DNA from: SZAS-79 sp038211455
GTDB lineage: Bacteria; Pseudomonadota; Gammaproteobacteria; Burkholderiales; SG8-39
Assembly (NCBI GenBank): GCA_038211455.1
Contig: JBBQVP010000086.1
Coordinates: 1-17,176, forward strand
Length of the DNA: 17,176 nucleotides
Direction: 5' to 3'
Part shown: piece by piece, positions 7,506-15,540 of the stretch
How the letters are laid out: each line of letters starts with the position of its first letter
Numbering within the stretch: position 1 is the stretch's first letter
Notes under the pieces: model-generated
What the model was told of the DNA's origin: nothing
Database searches by the model: none
The model's input: the letters and a program-made list of their open reading frames with translations, nothing else
Translations under genes and position numbers: made by a program

Positions 7506-8930
7506 CTAGACAGGCCGCGACGCCTGCAGCTCGACCTCGCCTGAGACGCCTGGGGCGGTGTGCGCGAGGGGTGCGTTCCTCGCCAGACGCTCGAGTCGCG
7601 ATGAAGCGATGACCTTGCGTTGCCTGGCATAAGCTTCATGGTTGGCCTCGACTTCGGCCAGTTTGTAGACGTAGTTGACCATCATGCCCGCTGAGCGGGA
7701 CATGCCGGCCTCCGAGACGTCGCCCATCCAGTTGATGCGTTCGAGACACGCGCCGTTGGCCAGGTGAAACCGCGCCACCGGATCCAGCGGTTCTTCACCC
7801 TGCTTGGCGCGCAGCAGATAGTGCGCGCATAACTGGGTGAGAAGCTGGCGCGTTCCGGTATCGGCGCCGTCCTCCTCGCGCCACCCGGCATTCTCGAAGC
7901 CCTCGCGCAGCATCCCGATCCGCCGGCCATGGTCATCGCTTGCCAGTCTGAGTGCGTCGGTCGCCAGCCATTTGCGAAAGCCGGGGATAGGCGAAAGGGT
8001 GGCGAAGGTCTTGATGCGCGGAAACTCGCGCCCCAGATCTTCGGCAACCTGCTTGATGAGGAAATTGCCGAACGAGATTCCGCGCAGGCCTTCCTGGCAG
8101 TTGGTGATCGAATAGAAGATCGCGCAGTCGGCGCGCGCCGCATCCGAAAGCCGCGACCCGGGGTCGAGCAGGGGCTGTACCTTTTCGCTCATGCCATGGG
8201 TGAGCGCCACCTCGATGAAGATCACCGGTTCTTCAGGCAGTGCAGGGTGAAAAAAAGCGTAGCAGCGGCGATCCGCCTGCAAGCGACGGCGCAGATCGTC
8301 CCAACCCTTGATCTGGTGCACCGCCTCGTACCGAATCAGCTTTTCCAGCACGACAGCCGGAGTACGCCAGTCGATGCGCTGCAACGTGAGGAAACCGCGG
8401 TTGAACCACGAAGTAAGCAGGTGCTGGAGGTCGGCATCGTTGGCCGCCCAGTGCGGATTCTTCTTCAACCCGCCAAGCACATGCCGGCGCATCTGGACCA
8501 GGCTTGCGGTGCCGCCCGGAGCCATGTTGAGGCGCCGGAACAATTCCTGCCGCGGCGCTTCGGCCACCTTCTGCAGCCGGATGAGGTTCCGCGGAGATGG
8601 ATCGTTGCGGTATTCCTCGGCCACGCGCCAGACACTCCCGGGCTGCGGTGAAAATTCCTCGCCCAACAGGTCGAAAAACGCGTCGATGCCGGCGCCCGCG
8701 AGGGCGTGATAGCAGGCAAGGGCCTCGCGCGCAAGCGAAGCGCCCGAAGACTCGCCGCGTTCCGTGAGCAGCGCATGGCAACGGTCGACGGCCTCGCGCG
8801 CCTTGCGCACCCCGTCGGCCGCGACGAGGTTGTCGCGCGTAACCGAGCCGAGGAGGCGCCTGAAAAAGCTGGGTTTGGCAATGTTGCGGATGGCGGACGG
8901 GTCGTGCGGAGGCGGGCAGGCACTGATCAT
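7506..8930 (-). CDS. Malonyl-CoA decarboxylase
   Basis: The enzyme converts malonyl-CoA to acetyl-CoA and CO2. The 474-residue protein has the all-helical N-terminal region (about 20-190) and the acetyltransferase-like catalytic domain of the family. Recognisable stretches are HGMSEKVQPLLDP (245-257), FYSITNCQEGLRGI (272-285), REFPRIKTFATLSPIPGF with the likely catalytic Ser313, and ARFHLANGACLERINWMGDVS with the likely catalytic His389; these correspond to Ser329 and His423 of the human enzyme. I chose the ATG at 8930 because it overlaps the nitrilase stop as ATGA, which suggests translational coupling; the open frame extends upstream to 9116 but that part lies inside the nitrilase gene. It is the last gene of the operon. 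No malonyl-CoA synthetase or malonate transporter gene is in the window, so the source of malonyl-CoA is not shown. Confidence 0.93.
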   Translation of the reverse strand: MISACPPPHDPSAIRNIAKPSFFRRLLGSVTRDNLVAADGVRKAREAVDRCHALLTERGESSGASLAREALACYHALAGAGIDAFFDLLGEEFSPQPGSVWRVAEEYRNDPSPRNLIRLQKVAEAPRQELFRRLNMAPGGTASLVQMRRHVLGGLKKNPHWAANDADLQHLLTSWFNRGFLTLQRIDWRTPAVVLEKLIRYEAVHQIKGWDDLRRRLQADRRCYAFFHPALPEEPVIFIEVALTHGMSEKVQPLLDPGSRLSDAARADCAIFYSITNCQEGLRGISFGNFLIKQVAEDLGREFPRIKTFATLSPIPGFRKWLATDALRLASDDHGRRIGMLREGFENAGWREEDGADTGTRQLLTQLCAHYLLRAKQGEEPLDPVARFHLANGACLERINWMGDVSEAGMSRSAGMMVNYVYKLAEVEANHEAYARQRKVIASSRLERLARNAPLAHTAPGVSGEVELQASRPV

Positions 8931-9985
8931 TTGAGCGCGAGCGGTTGCGCTTGTGACTTGAGCGCGGCGGAGACTTGCGATTCGGCGTTCTGAAGCGGGG
9001 ACTGGATTTGTGCGAAGTCCGCAGGCAGGCGGGGCGAGCGGTCGATCGTCAGCCTGAACACGTCGAAGCGGTTGTAGTAGCCGGCGACGTCGTGGAACTG
9101 CTTGGGCTCGACGCACAATCCCACGTCGATGTCCGCGTACAGGATGCCCTCCTCATCGCGCAGGGTCTTGCTGACGGGCGTCCCGTCCGGGCCGAGGACG
9201 ATGGAAACGCTGCGCGGCGTATTGTCGAGGATGGCCGCCACTTTGGCGTCCCCCTGCGCGACCGCGTCGCGCGTGGCCCGGTCGAAATAGGCCGATGCCA
9301 CGATGTTGAACACCTTGCCCTCGAACGAATGCCCGCCGGCGCGGATGCGGATGGCCGATTCGATATCGTAGGCGCCCGCCTCACCGGGCGGACGGGTCGG
9401 CCAGATCGGCGGGTAGGAGGAAATGTGGACCTGCTCGCCTTGCGCGATCAGGGCGTAGCGGGCGAGCGGGTTGGTGTTCTCGCCGCAGATCAGCATGCCG
9501 ATCCGACCGACGTCCGTGGCGCTCACATTGAGGCCGCGCCCATCGCCCGGCGCCCAGACCAGCTTCTCGTAGAAGGTCGGCACGAGCTTGCGGTGGTGGT
9601 TGAGGATGGCGCCATCCTCCCCGATGAGCACGTTGCTGTTCCACACGCAGCCCAGGCTCGCGTCGGTGCCCTCGTTGAACCCGATCGAGACGAACACCCC
9701 GTTGGCGCGTGCCGCCTGCGCGACCTGCGCGATCTCCGGGCCCGGCATCCGGATCGCCGACTGCATCAGGCGCCGGAAGAACTCGTGGTTCTCTATCGGG
9801 GCGCGCACCGCGGCCCAGATCGGGAACGCCGGGATGTACGTTTCGGGGAAGGCGATCAGGCGGGCGCCGTTGGCCGCCGCCTCTGCAATCAGCGCGCAGG
9901 CCTTGTCGACCGTCGCCTGAGTGTCCAGGAACACGGGGGCGACGTGCATTGCTGCGGCCTTGAACTTCGGGAGTGCGGCGGTCAT
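8927..9985 (-). CDS. Nitrilase (carbon-nitrogen hydrolase, nitrilase branch)
   Basis: Nitrilases convert an organic nitrile to the carboxylic acid and ammonia using a Glu-Lys-Cys triad. In this 352-residue protein the triad is Glu48 in AFPETYIPAFP, Lys133 in HHRKLVPT and Cys167 in LICGENTNPLARY. The CGEN.NPLAR signature, together with the FPETYIPAFP and HHRKLVPTFYEKLVWAPGDG blocks, places it with true nitrilases rather than amidases or carbamoylases. These cytoplasmic enzymes usually form large spiral oligomers. The start ATG at 9985 has AGAGAGG upstream. It lies 36 bases after the binding-protein gene and shares ATGA with the malonyl-CoA decarboxylase gene, so it is part of the same operon. 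The natural substrate cannot be read from the sequence; the neighbour suggests that a cyanoacetate-like compound, giving malonate, should be considered. Confidence 0.92.
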   Translation of the reverse strand: MTAALPKFKAAAMHVAPVFLDTQATVDKACALIAEAAANGARLIAFPETYIPAFPIWAAVRAPIENHEFFRRLMQSAIRMPGPEIAQVAQAARANGVFVSIGFNEGTDASLGCVWNSNVLIGEDGAILNHHRKLVPTFYEKLVWAPGDGRGLNVSATDVGRIGMLICGENTNPLARYALIAQGEQVHISSYPPIWPTRPPGEAGAYDIESAIRIRAGGHSFEGKVFNIVASAYFDRATRDAVAQGDAKVAAILDNTPRSVSIVLGPDGTPVSKTLRDEEGILYADIDVGLCVEPKQFHDVAGYYNRFDVFRLTIDRSPRLPADFAQIQSPLQNAESQVSAALKSQAQPLALK

Positions 9986-10021
9986 GGATGCGAATCCTCT
10001 CTGGTAACGGCGCCCGCGGCG

Positions 10022-11314
10022 TCAGGCCGGCATCTTCGACAGGTCGTGGCGCACCGGCATGTTCTTCGCCAGGTCCTCCTTCGCGACCTTTTTCTTGACC
10101 TCGAAGCGGCCTTTCTCGATCCGGCTGATGTAGCAGTCGAGGATCCCGGCGTGGTCTTCCTTGCGCAGGATCTTGTTGCCCTGCGGATGGCCGACGGAAC
10201 CCTTCATCTGCAGGCCCTCCAGTGCACGGATCACGCCTTCGGTGTCCTTGCGCGTCTTGTATCCCGAGGTTTCGATGGCGGCCTTCAGCGTGTAGAGGCC
10301 CTCCCACGACTGCCAGGCGTGGCTCTTCGCCATCACGCGCTTGCTGCCGTTCTCGCGCGCGTCGACATCGTCGATCTCCATGATCTTGTTGTGTTCGCGG
10401 TGGAAGGCGTCGTCCTGGTACTTGAGCACGCGCGGGAAGTTCTCGATGACGTACACGCCCTCGGCGGCGCCCTCGATGTCAGCGGGGGCGATGGCTTCCA
10501 GCGTGCCCATCACCGAGTACATCTTCATCCGGTTGCCGATGCCCATCGACTTGGCCTGGGTGTAGAACGCCACCGACAGGGACCCGAAGAAGATCGAGAA
10601 CACGACCTGCGTTTCGGCGGGGATCTGGGTGAGGTAGGGCACGAAGTCCTTGGCGTCCAGCGGCACCGGGATGTTGCCGACGACCTTGCCGCCGAGTTTT
10701 TCGACGATCGCCTTGGTTTCCTGATAATGGCTCTGGCCCCAGGCGTAGTCGGCGTAGACCACCGTCCAGTTCTTGCCGAGGTTCTCCATGCACCAGGGCA
10801 CCCCCGCCGCCGCGATCGAGTAGGTGTCCATGCCGGTGCGGAAACTGTAGCGCGTGCCCTTGGTGCCGGTCGCCTCGGTCGCCTCGCCCATGGAGAAATA
10901 GATCGTCTTCAGTTCGGTAGCGATCGGGATCGACGCGAGCATCACGCCCGAGTGAACCGATCCCAGCACGAACTCGGCGTTCGCGCGCTGGACCAGGTTG
11001 CGGAGCTTTCGCGCGCCGGTGGCCGGGTTGGACTCCGTATCCTCGGTCACCAGTTCGACCTTGCGGTTGGCGATGCCGCCCTGCTTGTTCAGCATTTCGA
11101 CCGCCTTCTTCGCCGCCTTGTCGTGCCAGTAGCCCCACGAAGCGAAGCCGCCCGTCTGCTCGCAGTGGTGGCCGATGACGATCGGCCCGGACGGGGCCTG
11201 CGCAAACAGGTCCTTCATGATGGTCAGGTTGGCCACACCGCTGGCCGCGCCCCCGGCCAGTGCGTATTGCAGGAAGCTGCGGCGGTTCACCTTCGGGTCG
11301 TTGCTGTTTTCCAT
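10022..11314 (-). CDS. ABC transporter substrate-binding protein, Leu/Ile/Val- or amide-type, Tat-exported
   Basis: This 430-residue protein is the periplasmic receptor of the adjacent Liv-type importer. The N-terminus carries a twin-arginine signal: NRRSFLQ at 10-16, a hydrophobic stretch through about residue 31, and likely cleavage after LFAQA (about 40). The mature part is a type I periplasmic binding protein (Peripla_BP_6): PIVIGHHCEQTGGFASWGYWHDKAAKKAVEMLNKQGGI, then ELVTEDTESNPATGARKLRNLV and GSVHSGVMLAS. The pattern resembles binding proteins for amides and urea (FmdD, UrtA and AmiC relatives) as well as branched amino acids. The ligand is not identifiable by eye; given the isonitrile hydratase and nitrilase neighbours, a small nitrile, isonitrile or amide is plausible. 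A strong AGGAGAG ribosome binding site precedes the ATG, fitting the high amount of binding protein needed. Confidence 0.93.
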   Translation of the reverse strand: MENSNDPKVNRRSFLQYALAGGAASGVANLTIMKDLFAQAPSGPIVIGHHCEQTGGFASWGYWHDKAAKKAVEMLNKQGGIANRKVELVTEDTESNPATGARKLRNLVQRANAEFVLGSVHSGVMLASIPIATELKTIYFSMGEATEATGTKGTRYSFRTGMDTYSIAAAGVPWCMENLGKNWTVVYADYAWGQSHYQETKAIVEKLGGKVVGNIPVPLDAKDFVPYLTQIPAETQVVFSIFFGSLSVAFYTQAKSMGIGNRMKMYSVMGTLEAIAPADIEGAAEGVYVIENFPRVLKYQDDAFHREHNKIMEIDDVDARENGSKRVMAKSHAWQSWEGLYTLKAAIETSGYKTRKDTEGVIRALEGLQMKGSVGHPQGNKILRKEDHAGILDCYISRIEKGRFEVKKKVAKEDLAKNMPVRHDLSKMPA

Positions 11315-11336
11315 GTTCGCTCTCCTGGGTCTGCGT

Positions 11337-12027
<691 letters not shown>

Positions 12028-12035
<8 letters not shown>

Positions 12036-12864
12036 CGGCCGCCGCCTCGGTGAAATCCTCATCCTCGGGCCGGCCGAGGTAGGCCTCGCGCACCTTTTCG
12101 TCCGCCGCGATCGCCTTCGGGCTGCCGCTGGCAAGGATTGCGCCCTGCGCCATCACCGTGATGTCGTCGGCGATGCCGAAGACGACTTCCATGTCGTGCT
12201 CGATGATCACGATGTCGATCGTCTTCGCCAGTTCGCGAATCTTGGCCACGGTGCGCACGGTCTCGGCCGGGCTCATGCCGCAGATCGGCTCGTCGAGCAG
12301 CAGCAGCTTCGGCCTGGAGGCGATCGCCATGCCGATTTCGAGCAAAGCGACATCCCCATAGGAGAGCGTTCCCGCCAGCCGGTCCGCGAGGGCGGTCAGT
12401 TCCAGTTGCTCGAGCACGCGCTCGACATCCTCGCAAGTCTGGCGATAGCTCGCGGTCGCCCGGAACGGGTTCATCACGCCGCGCCCCGCCTGCGCCGTGA
12501 TCCACAGGTTGTCGGCGACGCTCAACTGGGTGAAGACGCTCTTCACCTGCAGCGTGCGCGAAACCCCGAGCCGGCTGATCCGGTGGGGTTTGAGCCGGGT
12601 GATCTCCTGCCCGGCGAAGAACACGCGCCCTTCGTCCGAGGGCAGGAAGCCTGAGATCAGGTTGAACAGCGTGGTCTTGCCCGCACCGTTCGGGCCGATG
12701 ATCGCGTGCAGGCGCCCGGGCTCGAACGCGAGCGTGAAGTTGTCTACGGCCGTCAAGCCGCCGAATCGCTTGGACAACCCCTCGATGCGCAGGATCGGCG
12801 TGTTGGCAGCGGTCGTGGTCGCGGTCGTGGCCGCAGTCATGGCCGTAGTCATGACCGTAGTCAT
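12028..12864 (-). CDS. livG: Branched-chain amino acid/amide ABC transporter ATP-binding protein LivG
   Basis: LivG is the second ATPase of the importer. The 278-residue protein has Walker A GPNGAGKT (57-64), the signature LSYGD, Walker B LLLLDEP and the H-loop VIIEHDMEVVF, ending with the LivG-typical VREAYLG motif. The ATG at 12864 overlaps the livM stop as ATGA. The first 22 residues (MTTVMTTAMTAATTATTTAANT) are low-complexity and come from a 12-bp tandem repeat; the conserved domain begins only at ILRIEGLSKRFGGLTAV. Two more in-frame ATGs inside the repeat (12852, 12840) could also be used. The signature motif has Asp where Gln or Glu is common (LSYGDVALLEIG), which I believe occurs in one LivG subgroup and is not by itself a defect. 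Confidence 0.93.
12811..12864 (-). repeat. 12-bp tandem repeat forming the 5' end of livG
   Basis: Minus-strand units are ATGACTACGGTC, ATGACTACGGCC, ATGACTGCGGCC, ACGACCGCGACC and a half unit ACGACC. They decay progressively from the start codon inward. The unit is four codons long (M-T-T/A-V/A), so copy-number change would keep the frame. Confidence 0.85.
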
Positions 12865-13835
12865 GGTTTCCGCGCGCCGAAGCGCTCCAGCAGGTCGCGC
12901 CAGACTCCGACCACCCCACGCGGCGCGTAGATGACGATCAGGATCGCCATGGCACCGACGATGAGCGAGTGGTGCTGCCAGTGGGTCGACACGACCTCGC
13001 GGATCAGAATGAACAGGCTGGTCCCGACCAGCGGGCCGAACAGCGTCCCGGCGCCGCCCACGATGGTCCAGACCACCGCTTCGCCGGACACGTGGTAGAA
13101 CATGTAGGTCGCCGAGGCATAGCGCCCGAAGAACGCGAACAATGCGCCGGACAACCCGGCGAGGAATCCCGCGATGACGAACGCGACCAGCCTGAGCCAG
13201 TACACGTTCAGGCCGATCAGCGAAGCGCGCACATCGTTGTCGCGGATCGCCATGAAGGCCTTGCCCAGCGGGCTCGCCAGCAGGCGCCGCATTGCATAGA
13301 GGCATGCAGCCACCGTGAAAAGGATGAAAAAGTACTGGAACGACTCGTTGGCGAAGCCCCATTCCGCGCCGCCAAACCTGAAGGTGGGCGGTAACCCGAA
13401 GCTGATCCCGTCGTCGCCGCCGGTCAGCGGCTTCAGGGTCAGCGCAAGGAAGTAGAAGATCAGCGAGAACACCACGGTGATGATCGCGAAGTAGTGCCAG
13501 GTCAGCCGGACCGCGAAAATGCCCGCGATGAAGGCCATCGCCACCGGCGCGGCCACGCCCAGCCCCAGCGCCGGCCAGAAGCCCAAGCCGAGTTTTTCTA
13601 CTCCTATGGCCACGCCGTACATGCCGAACCCGAAGAACAGGGCCTGCCCGAACGACAGCAGGCCCACGTAACCGAACAGCAGGTTTACGCTCGAGGCGAG
13701 CAGCGACCAGATGAGGATTTCGGCGATCACGTTGACCCAGAAGCGGTCGGCGAGCGCGGGAATCAGCCACGGGACCGAGAGCATGAACAGCGCCGAGGCC
13801 GCGAGCACCACCCGATCGACGGCAGTGCGCGTCAT
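12861..13835 (-). CDS. livM: Branched-chain amino acid/amide ABC transporter permease LivM
   Basis: LivM is one of two membrane channel subunits of the importer. The 324 residues contain about eight to ten hydrophobic helices (for example VVLAASALFMLSVPWLIPAL near the N-terminus, GFWPALGLGVAAPVAMAFIAGIF, FAIITVVFSLIFYFLAL). The LivM hallmarks NLLFGYVGLLSFGQALFFGFGMYG and the cytoplasmic coupling segment AFMAIRDNDVRASLIGLNV are clear. WTIVGGAGTLFGPLVGTSLFI and a C-terminal VVGVWRDLLERFG complete the family pattern. The start ATG at 13835 overlaps the livH stop as TGATG; the frame stays open upstream but that part lies inside livH. It overlaps livG by four bases (ATGA). Confidence 0.94.
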   Translation of the reverse strand: MTRTAVDRVVLAASALFMLSVPWLIPALADRFWVNVIAEILIWSLLASSVNLLFGYVGLLSFGQALFFGFGMYGVAIGVEKLGLGFWPALGLGVAAPVAMAFIAGIFAVRLTWHYFAIITVVFSLIFYFLALTLKPLTGGDDGISFGLPPTFRFGGAEWGFANESFQYFFILFTVAACLYAMRRLLASPLGKAFMAIRDNDVRASLIGLNVYWLRLVAFVIAGFLAGLSGALFAFFGRYASATYMFYHVSGEAVVWTIVGGAGTLFGPLVGTSLFILIREVVSTHWQHHSLIVGAMAILIVIYAPRGVVGVWRDLLERFGARKP

Positions 13836-14695
13836 CACTTGGCGAGCCCCTTGAACAACCCCTGCGGCCGCAGCAGCAGCACGGCGCTCATCAGCACGAG
13901 CGATGCGATGCGCGCCACCGTAGGCGTGGCGAAACTGGAGAGGATGCCCTCCAGGAACGCGAGCAGCACCGCGGCCGCGGCCGTCCCGGGCAGGTTGCCA
14001 AGGCCCCCGATGATCACCGCCATGAAGCAGAACGGGAGCACGTCCACCCCCGCGCGGAAATCCACCGTGGTGATCGGCGAGGCGACCACGCCGCCGAGTG
14101 CCGCGAGCGCGAAGCCCAGGCCGAACGTCACCCGGTACACGCGCTGCGCCGGGATGCCCATGGCCGTCGCGATCTCGGGATCGTGCCGGACGGCGCGCAT
14201 CCACGTGCCCAGCTTGGTCCTGTGCAGGAACAGGAAGAACGCCGCGAGCGCGAGGATCGAAACGCCCGCCGCAAACAGGCGGTAGACCTCGTACTCGACG
14301 CCGAACAGGTCGAAGGTGCCGCGGATCGGCGGCAGGATGCGGCGCGGCGTGGGCCCGAAGGTCATGCGGACCGTTTCCTGCAGGATCATCGACAGCCCGA
14401 AGGTCGCGACGATGGACAGCGCTGCGGCATTGCGGATCGGCTGCAGCACGATCCGCTGGATGATGGCGCCGAGCACGAAGCCGATCACCGGCGCGAGCAG
14501 GAACGCCGGCCAGAAGCTGCCGGTTGTGGTGAGCACGGTCCACGCGACCACCGTGCCCACCATGAAGAAGTCGCCGTGGGCGAGGTTGATGATGTCGAGC
14601 AGGCCGAAGATGACCGACAGGCCCAGCGCGATCAGCGCAATGATGAGGCCCCAGACTAGGCCATTGACCGCCAGCGCGACGAGCGTGTTAGTCAA
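13835..14695 (-). CDS. livH: Branched-chain amino acid/amide ABC transporter permease LivH (TTG start)
   Basis: LivH is the partner permease of LivM. The 286 residues are almost all hydrophobic helices. The family signatures are visible: GLSVIFGLLDIINLAHGDFFMVG near the N-terminus, the coupling loop GTWMRAVRHDPEIATAMGIP (about 168-187) and AVIIGGLGNLPGTAAAAVLLAFLEG near the C-terminus, ending in LLLRPQGLFKG. The start is TTG at 14695: AAGGGGTGAGG lies immediately upstream at the right distance, the first codons give MTNTLVALAVNGL as in other LivH proteins, and no in-frame ATG or GTG is nearby. The gene begins 12 bases after the isonitrile hydratase stop and its Shine-Dalgarno abuts that stop codon, again supporting one transcript. 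Confidence 0.94.
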   Translation of the reverse strand: MTNTLVALAVNGLVWGLIIALIALGLSVIFGLLDIINLAHGDFFMVGTVVAWTVLTTTGSFWPAFLLAPVIGFVLGAIIQRIVLQPIRNAAALSIVATFGLSMILQETVRMTFGPTPRRILPPIRGTFDLFGVEYEVYRLFAAGVSILALAAFFLFLHRTKLGTWMRAVRHDPEIATAMGIPAQRVYRVTFGLGFALAALGGVVASPITTVDFRAGVDVLPFCFMAVIIGGLGNLPGTAAAAVLLAFLEGILSSFATPTVARIASLVLMSAVLLLRPQGLFKGLAK

Positions 14696-14707
14696 CGCCT
14701 CACCCCT

Positions 14708-15418
14708 TCAAGCCCGCAGCCCGAGCCGCGCCGCGACGCGCTTGCAGGTCGCTTCGCGCGCGAGGAACATTTTTTCGGCCCGCCCGGAGACCGCCTGCAA
14801 CACGGCCGCAGGCGCCTTGCCCGGCGTACCGCTATTGAAGGGGGGCGCCGGCGAGTACTCCATATAGAGCTGGATTTCCTGCGCCGCCTGTTCGCCACGC
14901 AGAAGCGCCACGAGCGCCAGCGCGCCGTCGATCCCGGAGGTCACGCCGCCGCAGGTGACCCGGCTGCGGTCGACCACCACCCTCTGGTCGACGTGCGTCG
15001 CGCCCAAGTGCCCGAGCAGCGATACCGCAGTCCAGTGCGTGGTGGCGCGATAGCCCTTGAGCAGTCCCGCCGCTCCCAGGACCAGCGCGCCGGTGCATAC
15101 CGAGACGACGTACCTGGCGCGCTCACCCTGCGCCCTGACGAAATCGATGGTCTCCGCGTCTTCCATCAGCGCCTGCTGGCCGTACCCGCCCGGTACGACG
15201 AGCACGTCGAGCGGCGGCGCGTCGGCAAAGGCCATGGTCGGTTGCAGCACGAGCCCCATCATGTCCTTGACCGGCGCGGTGTCCTTCCACAGCAGGTGAA
15301 GGGATGTGTCCGACATCCGCGACAGCACTTCGAACGGCCCGGTGAAATCGAGCTGGTCGAGCTGGGGGAACAACAGGAGCCCTACCTGCAGATGCTTGGT
15401 TGCGGCGATGGTCGACAT
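14708..15418 (-). CDS. inhA: Isonitrile hydratase-like protein (DJ-1/PfpI superfamily)
   Basis: Isonitrile hydratase adds water to an isocyanide (R-NC) to give the N-substituted formamide. The 236-residue protein is a DJ-1/PfpI-fold enzyme whose blocks match what I recall of Pseudomonas putida InhA (228 residues): QLDFTGPFEVL, VHLLWKD-type HLLWKDTAPV, LDVLVVPGGYG, ARYVVSVCTGALVLGAAGLLKGYRATTHW and YSPAPPFNSGTP. The nucleophile is Cys108 in the elbow SVCTG. Asp24 and Thr109 correspond, with the same seven-residue offset, to Asp17, Cys101 and Thr102 of InhA. There is no C-terminal helix-turn-helix, so it is not one of the AraC-like regulators with this domain. A strong GGGAGGG ribosome binding site precedes the ATG. 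It is the first gene of the operon, behind a candidate LysR-controlled promoter. Other DJ-1 family activities remain possible. Confidence 0.87.
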   Translation of the reverse strand: MSTIAATKHLQVGLLLFPQLDQLDFTGPFEVLSRMSDTSLHLLWKDTAPVKDMMGLVLQPTMAFADAPPLDVLVVPGGYGQQALMEDAETIDFVRAQGERARYVVSVCTGALVLGAAGLLKGYRATTHWTAVSLLGHLGATHVDQRVVVDRSRVTCGGVTSGIDGALALVALLRGEQAAQEIQLYMEYSPAPPFNSGTPGKAPAAVLQAVSGRAEKMFLAREATCKRVAARLGLRA

Positions 15419-15465
15419 TGGAACCCTCCCGTTGGGCTTGCTGCCGTATTTCGGTTTACGCAGCC

Positions 15466-15494
15466 ACGATAGGGCTCCGCGCCCGCGCGCGCAA
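15466..15494 (-). promoter_or_regulatory. Predicted promoter of the isonitrile hydratase-liv-nitrilase operon
   Basis: On the minus strand TTGCGC (15494-15489), a 17-base spacer and TATCGT (15471-15466) form a weak sigma70-like promoter. The expected transcription start near 15459 gives a leader of about 40 bases before the isonitrile hydratase ATG. A weak -35 fits a promoter that needs an activator. Confidence 0.55.
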
Positions 15495-15530
15495 TCCGGA
15501 AAAATTGCATCAGCCCGTGCAAAATTGCAC
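15491..15530. promoter_or_regulatory. Palindromic operator pair, candidate LysR-type regulator binding sites
   Basis: A perfect inverted repeat GTGCAA-AA-TTGCAC lies at 15517-15530, and a second one, GCAAT-N8-ATTGC, at 15491-15508. The sequence AAAATTGCA is repeated directly with a 20-base period (15501 and 15521), i.e. two helix turns. Relative to the predicted start, the first palindrome is centred near -65 and the second near -40, overlapping the -35 box. This is the usual layout of recognition and activation sites for LysR-type regulators. The palindrome is even-spaced, not the classic T-N11-A. Confidence 0.65.
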
Positions 15531-15540
15531 AGGCCCGGGG

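Noticed and set aside
7340..7639. A minus-strand open frame across the gap before pepN with Ser-Thr-Cys-Cys repeats
   Set aside because: The repeats are just the translation of the 12-bp tandem repeat, it overlaps the decarboxylase gene in another frame, and no ribosome binding site is seen.
8927..9116. A longer malonyl-CoA decarboxylase starting at 9116
   Set aside because: The extra 62 residues are Arg-rich, lie inside the nitrilase coding sequence and have no family similarity; the ATGA overlap start at 8930 is better supported.
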